Below are positions 34,072 through 39,155 of a stretch of 39,155 nucleotides of DNA, piece after piece. A model generated the notes under the pieces. The model was not told the origin of the DNA and searched no databases. It saw only the letters and a program-made list of their open reading frames with translations. The position numbers were made by a program, and so were the translations under genes. Numbering within the stretch: position 1 is the first letter of the stretch; the number at the start of each line of letters is the position of its first letter. This DNA comes from Pseudomonadota bacterium (GTDB lineage: Bacteria > Pseudomonadota > Gammaproteobacteria > Burkholderiales > Sulfuriferulaceae): assembly GCA_021845925.1 (NCBI GenBank), contig JAJZUW010000012.1, forward strand, positions 1-39,155, written 5' to 3'.

Positions 34072-35361
34072 ATGGCAACACCGCCGGCAGCGGCATATCC
34101 ACGCGGCATCCGCGAAAACCTGAACCAGTTCATCCAGCAGGCGATCCAGGTGTTTCTGGTTGGCCTGGTCATCGGCATGGAACGCAACGTTCTGCCTGTG
34201 CTCAGCAACCAGTTTGGTGTGGCCAGCGGCTCGTTCCTGTATCTGATGGGGTTTGTCGTATCGTTCGGTCTGGTCAAGGGCATGCTGAATTTCGTGGCCG
34301 GACGGCTGTCGGAAAGGATTGGTCGCAAGAAGGTTCTGCTTCTTGGCTGGCTGGCCGCCTTTCCGATACCGTTCATGATCCTGTATGCCGACAACTGGAA
34401 CTGGATCATCGCCGCCAACGTGTTTCTTGGCATCAATCAAGGCTTCGCCTGGAGCATGACGGTGACCAGCAAGGCGGACATCACCCATCCATGGCAGCGC
34501 GGATTTGCCACCGGAATCAACGAATTTGCTGGTTATGCAGCCGCAGGCATCGGCGGACTGGCCACCGCATGGCTGACCTTGCGCTATGGCGCCCGTGAAG
34601 CCCTGGCCGGCTTCACCCTGGTGACTGCCGGCACCGGCCTGCTGATGGCGCTGGCATTCGTCCGGGAAACCCTGCCCTGGGCAACCAGCGAAAGCCGCGA
34701 ACGTGCGTCTGCCAATACCGGCCAATCCTCCGGCTGGGCGGAGTTGCCGGCGCATCCCGGCACACGAGATATTTTTGTCCTGGTTTCCTTTCGCCATCCC
34801 ACGTTTCGGGCATTGTGCCAGGCAGGGGTCAGCAACAAGATTGCCGACGCTTTGCTCTGGGTGCTGTTTCCGCTTTATCTGCACGATCAGGGACTCGATC
34901 TGCTGCAAACCGGATCCATCAGTGGCATTTATGCCCTGGTCTGGGGTGCAGCACAGCCCGCAACCGGCGCCTTGTCAGACCGTATTGGACGCAAGATTCC
35001 GGTTGTCGGCGGGCTCTGGCTGCTGGCTGCTGGTATTGCCAGCGTTCCGCTGGTGCATGATGCCGGTGGCTGGACAGTGTCAGCCATCGTGATGGGTCTG
35101 GGCATGGCGTTACTGTATCCGAACCTGATTGCCGCCATGACCGATCTGGCACCACCGCTTTGGCGCAGTTCGGCACTGGGCACATACCGTTACTGGCGTG
35201 ACACCGGCTATGCCATCGGTGCCATTGTGCTCGGTCTGACCGCACAAGCCAGTCATGCGCTGGCTGACGCCTTCTGGCTGACCACCGGCCTGCTGCTGCT
35301 TTCCGGCCTGCATGTCGCGGTGACAGCACGCGAGACGCACAATCCACGTCAAACCCGGTAA
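34072..35361 (+). CDS. MFS transporter linked to the sulfur-responsive operon
   Basis: A 429-residue major facilitator with about 11-12 helices. The motif A-like loop GRLSERIGRKKVLLLGWLAAF occurs after helix 2 and again in the second half as GALSDRIGRKIPVVGG. The frame extends upstream to 34027 inside the preceding gene, but the ATG at 34072, seven bases after the dioxygenase stop, is the natural start. Linkage makes it the likely exporter or importer of a sulfur compound made or used by the dioxygenase, such as sulfite or thiosulfate, but the substrate is not shown by sequence. Family members with this two-motif layout include many unassigned transporters. Confidence 0.88.
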   Translation: MATPPAAAYPRGIRENLNQFIQQAIQVFLVGLVIGMERNVLPVLSNQFGVASGSFLYLMGFVVSFGLVKGMLNFVAGRLSERIGRKKVLLLGWLAAFPIPFMILYADNWNWIIAANVFLGINQGFAWSMTVTSKADITHPWQRGFATGINEFAGYAAAGIGGLATAWLTLRYGAREALAGFTLVTAGTGLLMALAFVRETLPWATSESRERASANTGQSSGWAELPAHPGTRDIFVLVSFRHPTFRALCQAGVSNKIADALLWVLFPLYLHDQGLDLLQTGSISGIYALVWGAAQPATGALSDRIGRKIPVVGGLWLLAAGIASVPLVHDAGGWTVSAIVMGLGMALLYPNLIAAMTDLAPPLWRSSALGTYRYWRDTGYAIGAIVLGLTAQASHALADAFWLTTGLLLLSGLHVAVTARETHNPRQTR

Positions 35362-35378
35362 ATCCACTCAATAACAAC

Positions 35379-35406
35379 TGGACAGCGCCTGTTAATATCG
35401 TATACT
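35379..35406 (+). promoter_or_regulatory. Promoter of the GGDEF-EAL gene
   Basis: TGGACA (35379-35384), a 16-base spacer and TATACT (35401-35406) each match the consensus in five of six bases. The start would be near 35413, giving a leader of about 55 bases to the GTG at 35469. Confidence 0.7.
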
Positions 35407-35468
35407 GAACTACCGCAGGAGAAACAGGACAGTGGTTTCATCACCTGCCATGATCCGGGAGCTAAGGG

Positions 35469-38261
35469 GTGCAAAACCTGTTGGTATCGCTCATGTTGTT
35501 TCTCGGCGGCATCGCTGCCTATGCAACTGTCCAGAATCTGGTCATTGGCCTGAGTCGACCACGCAGCCTGCCCCATCTGCTGTTTTCCCTGCTGTGCTTC
35601 GAATCCATTGTGTTCACGCTGTTCCGCATGGCCAGCCTGACAGCCAGCGATCCGGCTTCATATCTGCTGTCCACCCGCCATGAACTATCCATCATTGCCC
35701 TGTTCCTGGCCACATTCCCCTGGTTCGTCGCCGAATACACCGGCATACGTCTGACCAGCCTGTTGCGCCTGCTCACGTTTGGCTTCATGCTCATGCTGGC
35801 GGCCAACCAGGTTTCTCCCTATACCGTTCAGTTTGCTACCTTCACCGGTATCCGGACTATCCGGATGCCGTGGGGAGAAGTCCTGACCCAGGGCATCGGC
35901 CAGCCTGGAGGCTGGATGACGTTCGCCGTGATCAACCTGCTGGTCATGCTGAGCTATTGCGGATATGCCCTGTACCGGCATTACCAGCAGCACCGCAGGA
36001 TGCAGAATGTCTGGCTGCAGCTTGCATTCTGGTTTTTTCTGGCCAATATCGTCTGGGGAACATTGATCCGGTTATCCTTCATTCATGGAGTGAGTCTGGG
36101 TCCGATTCCTTTCCAGCTGCTGATCGTGACCATGGCCGCCGTCTTTTCTCATGAGACCATGCAAAAGCTGCACCAGTCGGAAAACAACATCCGTTCTATC
36201 CTGGAACACTCCGCCACCGGAATCATTGCATTTGACCCGAACAGTGGTCATATCACCAGCGCCAATTCAAGCGCCCTGCAGCTGACGGGCCTGGATAGCG
36301 TGATCGTCCATACGCTGAATATCCGCCAGATTCTGCATCCGGATGACCAGGTCCAGTTCGAGACCGAGCTGGAAAACCTGAAAGCCGGCCTCATCCGTGC
36401 CGCACACTGCGAATGTCAGGTCCGTCGTGCCGATGGCAGCTATCGCACGACAGAAAGTTATTTCTCGCCATTACTGGACAAAAGCGGCAGCAACACCGAA
36501 ATCATTCTCAACATGACGGACATCAGCGACCGCAAGCGTGCCGAAGCCGCACTCAAGGCAAGCGAAACGCGTTTTCGCAGCCTGTTTGAACGCTCGCCGA
36601 TGGGAATCTCGCTCAGTCAGGATGGCCGCATGCTGGATGTCAACCAGGCCTTCCTGTTCATGTTCGGTTATCAGAATGCTGTGGAACTGCAAGGCTCGCT
36701 GGTGATGAACCTTATTGCACCAAACTGGCGAAAACAGGTCAGCGAAATCATGGAACACCGTAAACTGAAAGGCCATGAGGACACCTCTTACGAAACCCGC
36801 TGTGTTCGCAAAGACGGCAGCGAGTTTCCTGTGTTCATCGCCACCAAACGCATCGATACCGAAGAAATTCCACTGACGATCGCCTATCTGATCGATTTTA
36901 CCGAACGCTTTGAGGCAGCAGCACGGATCCAGAATCTGGTCATGTTCGACCAGCTGACCCAACTGCCCAATCGCCAGCTGTTGCAGGACCGGATGCAGCA
37001 TGCCTTGCTGAGCAGCGCACGCAGCCGCCTGTTTGGTGCCATCCTGCTGATCGATCTGGACAATTTCAAAACCATCAATGACACCATGGGGCATTCGGCT
37101 GGTGATGGCGTGCTGCAGAAAGTGGCCGATCTGCTGCGCCAGCTATTTTCCGGCAGCGGCACCATCGCCCGTCTGGGCAGCGACGAATTTGTCCTGATCC
37201 TGGAGGGACTGTCGGCCGTGCGGCAGGAAGCAGCCAGCCAGACAGAGGCCGCCAGCACACGCATTTTCCAGGAAATCAACCGGCCACACCTGATCGACGA
37301 ACAGCTGATCCATACCTCGGCCAGCATCGGTGCCGCCCTGTTCGTCGGCAATGAGGTGCCGGTCGACACCCTGATGCGCCACGCCGACATCGCACTCCAT
37401 CAGGCCAAAACCGATGGCCGGAATGCATTGCGCTTCTTCGATCAACGCATGCAGGAACATGTCAGCCAGCGCGCGTCCCTGGAAAGCGACCTTCACCGGG
37501 CCATCGCCGAGGGCGAGTTCGAACTGCACTACCAGATCCAGGTTGACGAACTGGAACGCGCCATCGGCGCAGAAGCGCTGATCCGCTGGCGCCACCCCAG
37601 GCTTGGCATCATTTCGCCCATCCAGTTCATACCTCTGGCCGAGGAAACCGGCCTGATCCTTGCCTTGGGCGAATGGATCATCAACACGGCATGCACCCAG
37701 CTCAAGTCCTGGCAGAATTCACCGGCGACCCAGCATCTGGATCTGGCCATCAATGTCAGTTCGGTGCAGTTCCGCCGTGGTGATCTGGTCGGCACGCTAC
37801 GCGCCTGCCTGAACCGTCATGCCATCAATCCAAAGCACCTCAAACTCGAATTGACTGAAAGCCTGTTGCTGGAAGATATTGAAACCAGCGTCGGCATCAT
37901 GCAAGCCATCAAGTCGATGGGGATCCGCTTCTCGCTTGATGACTTCGGGACTGGTTACTCTTCCCTGCAATACCTGCGCCGTTTGCCACTGGATCAGCTG
38001 AAAATCGACCGTTCCTTTGTCAGCAGCCTGAGCGAAGCCAACAATGACCATGCCATTGTTCGAACCATCATTGCGATGGCAAACAATCTTGGACTGGATG
38101 TGATTGCCGAAGGTGTTGAAACATACGAGCAACACCAGATACTGCTGGACAGTGGTTGCCGGCATTTTCAGGGATATCTTTACGGCAAGCCCCTGACTGT
38201 CGTAGCATTTGAATCCATGCTCACCACCAGACCGTATACGGAAACGGACAACCCGACATGA
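35469..38261 (+). CDS. Membrane PAS-PAS-GGDEF-EAL cyclic di-GMP protein
   Basis: A 930-residue signalling protein. The N-terminal 240 residues hold about seven membrane helices. Two PAS domains follow (about 240-360, ILEHSATGIIAFDPNSGH, and 365-480, LFERSPMGISLSQDGRML). The GGDEF domain has the altered motif GSDEF at 570-574 and no RxxD site. The EAL domain at 702 has AEALIRWRHP, LELTESLLL, DDFGTGYSSLQYL, LKIDRSFV and GVETYEQHQ, all key residues. It most likely degrades cyclic di-GMP, with GSDEF serving as a GTP-binding switch or with weak synthesis. The start is a GTG with GGGAG seven bases upstream; an in-frame stop lies just before it. It overlaps the next gene by four bases. Confidence 0.93.
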   Translation: MQNLLVSLMLFLGGIAAYATVQNLVIGLSRPRSLPHLLFSLLCFESIVFTLFRMASLTASDPASYLLSTRHELSIIALFLATFPWFVAEYTGIRLTSLLRLLTFGFMLMLAANQVSPYTVQFATFTGIRTIRMPWGEVLTQGIGQPGGWMTFAVINLLVMLSYCGYALYRHYQQHRRMQNVWLQLAFWFFLANIVWGTLIRLSFIHGVSLGPIPFQLLIVTMAAVFSHETMQKLHQSENNIRSILEHSATGIIAFDPNSGHITSANSSALQLTGLDSVIVHTLNIRQILHPDDQVQFETELENLKAGLIRAAHCECQVRRADGSYRTTESYFSPLLDKSGSNTEIILNMTDISDRKRAEAALKASETRFRSLFERSPMGISLSQDGRMLDVNQAFLFMFGYQNAVELQGSLVMNLIAPNWRKQVSEIMEHRKLKGHEDTSYETRCVRKDGSEFPVFIATKRIDTEEIPLTIAYLIDFTERFEAAARIQNLVMFDQLTQLPNRQLLQDRMQHALLSSARSRLFGAILLIDLDNFKTINDTMGHSAGDGVLQKVADLLRQLFSGSGTIARLGSDEFVLILEGLSAVRQEAASQTEAASTRIFQEINRPHLIDEQLIHTSASIGAALFVGNEVPVDTLMRHADIALHQAKTDGRNALRFFDQRMQEHVSQRASLESDLHRAIAEGEFELHYQIQVDELERAIGAEALIRWRHPRLGIISPIQFIPLAEETGLILALGEWIINTACTQLKSWQNSPATQHLDLAINVSSVQFRRGDLVGTLRACLNRHAINPKHLKLELTESLLLEDIETSVGIMQAIKSMGIRFSLDDFGTGYSSLQYLRRLPLDQLKIDRSFVSSLSEANNDHAIVRTIIAMANNLGLDVIAEGVETYEQHQILLDSGCRHFQGYLYGKPLTVVAFESMLTTRPYTETDNPT

Positions 38262-38794
38262 AATTTCTTGAAACCCTGTTTGAAGGCATTCTCTGGCGAA
38301 GCCGCTATGTGGTTGTTTTTGCAGTGATCGCCAGCATGGCTGCCACCATCGGCATTTTTTACATGGTAACTGCCGATGTGGTCTACATGATCGAACACCT
38401 GGTCCATTACACCAGTCCGGAGTTGTCCGCCGAAGCCAGACAGGTTCTGCATGCCGAAACCATCACACATATCGTGGAAGTGGTGGATGGCTACCTGCTG
38501 GCCACTGTGATGCTGATTTTTTCGCTGGGCCTTTATGAACTGTTCATCAGCGAAATCGATGAGGCAAAAGGCGAAGCACGTTCAAGCCGCATCCTGTTCA
38601 TTGAAAGCCTGGACGATCTGAAAACCCGACTTGGCAAAGTCATTCTGATGATCCTGATCGTCACGCTGTTTCAGGAAGCCATCAAGGTGAAGATCGAAAC
38701 ACCGCTTGACCTGCTGTATCTCGGTGCCGCCATTGCTCTGGTCGGCGCAGCGCTGTTTCTTTCGCATGCCGCGGATGGCAAGAATACCCACTGA
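38258..38794 (+). CDS. UPF0114/YqhA-family membrane protein
   Basis: A 178-residue inner-membrane protein of the UPF0114 family, with three or four helices (about 17-42, 70-92, 125-145, 150-170). The conserved pieces are LFEGILWRSRYVVVFAVIAS, VVDGYLLATVMLIFSLGLYE, FISEID and DDLKTRLGKVILMILIVTLF. Its function is not established. It is translationally coupled by an ATGA overlap to the PAS-GGDEF-EAL gene, which hints at a role with that protein. The last seven codons (ADGKNTH and stop) also form the start of the 140-bp tandem repeat that follows. Confidence 0.88.
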   Translation: MKFLETLFEGILWRSRYVVVFAVIASMAATIGIFYMVTADVVYMIEHLVHYTSPELSAEARQVLHAETITHIVEVVDGYLLATVMLIFSLGLYELFISEIDEAKGEARSSRILFIESLDDLKTRLGKVILMILIVTLFQEAIKVKIETPLDLLYLGAAIALVGAALFLSHAADGKNTH

Positions 38795-39155
38795 ACAGAA
38801 GCCTGGATTCTGCGACTTCGCTACGCTTCGCGCAGAATGACGGAAGTGTGGAAAGCCGAATAACGTTACCCCAAAGCGTCATTCCGCGCGCAGTCGCGGA
38901 ATCCACCACCCCGGATGGCAAAAATATCCACTGAACAGAAGCCTGGATTCTGCGACTTCGCTACGCTCCGCGCAGAATGACGGAAGTGTGGAAAGCCGAA
39001 TAACGTTACCCCAAAGCGTCATTCCGCGCGCAGTCGCGGAATCCACCAGCCCGGATGGCAAAAATACCCACTGAACAGAAGCCTGGATTCTGCGACTTCG
39101 CTACGCTCCGCGCAGAATGACGGAAGTGGGGAAAACCGAATGGCGTCACCCCAAA
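38771..39155. repeat. 140-bp tandem repeat array carrying paired palindromes
   Basis: Units begin at 38771, 38911 and 39051 (period exactly 140); the third runs off the window. Each starts with a copy of the last codons of the preceding gene (GGATGGCAAAAATAYCCACTGA), then has a hairpin ATTCTGCG...CGCAGAAT (38807-38838 in unit 1), a spacer, and a hairpin ATTCCGCG...CGCGGAAT (38881-38902). The arms match the cluster at 1861-2008. Units 1 and 2 differ by a few bases, so the duplication is not brand new. The minus-strand frames that run through it are repeat artefacts. Confidence 0.92.

Noticed and set aside
35432-35683. A short frame beginning at a GTG upstream of and overlapping the GGDEF-EAL gene
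   Set aside because: It has an AGGAG nearby, but the peptide has no family likeness, and the longer gene has its own GTG with a well-spaced GGGAG.
38682-39061. Two minus-strand small proteins with nearly the same sequence
   Set aside because: They are translations of the 140-bp tandem repeat; their similarity comes from the repeat and not from gene duplication.
38771-39155. Regularly spaced repeats as a CRISPR array
   Set aside because: The 140-bp units are near-identical throughout, with no unique spacers and no cas genes; the palindromes are of REP type.

Overview
The window reads as chromosome from a motile, Gram-negative betaproteobacterium, most likely of the order Neisseriales (Chromobacteriaceae or a relative). 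This is inferred from three things: the housekeeping order aroA-cmk-rpsA-ihfB-lapA-lapB-pyrF, the flagellar order flhB-flhA-flhF-flhG-fliA-motC-motD, and the moderately high GC codon use. No rRNA is present, so the genus cannot be fixed.

Layout. (1) Positions 1-2145 are an accessory margin. It holds two nested IS3-family fragments, a small orphan membrane-protein gene, a long non-coding stretch, a palindromic repeat cluster and a tRNA-Ala(GGC) gene with its own promoter and terminator. (2) 2243-3805 encodes a short MutS2-like ATPase that lacks the Smr nuclease end. (3) 4012-11568, all on the minus strand, is a flagellar operon with overlapping genes: export gate (FlhB, FlhA), polar placement and number control (FlhF and an FlhG with a broken P-loop), sigma-28 (FliA) and a stator pair (MotC, MotD). 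(4) 11683-20460, also minus, is a cell-envelope and core-metabolism block: aroA, cmk, rpsA, ihfB, lapA, lapB, pyrF, ugd and rfaE1, with a good promoter in front of aroA.

(5) From 20703 most genes are on the plus strand: a YjbQ-family protein, an unrecognised polytopic membrane protein, a membrane diguanylate cyclase, and a three-gene tripartite drug efflux operon (HlyD-type adaptor, 14-helix MFS pump, NodT-type outer-membrane lipoprotein). A convergent P3A-type proton-pumping ATPase, a chemoreceptor, and a divergent sulfur-sensing locus follow. The sulfur locus pairs an ArsR-rhodanese fusion with an ETHE1-like persulfide dioxygenase and an MFS transporter. (6) The right end has a large PAS-PAS-GGDEF-EAL protein coupled to a UPF0114 membrane protein. 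It closes with a 140-bp tandem repeat that copies the last codons of that gene.

The parts most worth a second look are the sulfur-sensing locus with an 8-bp motif shared by both divergent promoters, the degenerate FlhG, the unrecognised membrane protein beside a diguanylate cyclase, and the gene-tail-copying palindromic repeats. Nothing here is clearly a wholly new system; the sulfur locus is the best candidate for a variant one.
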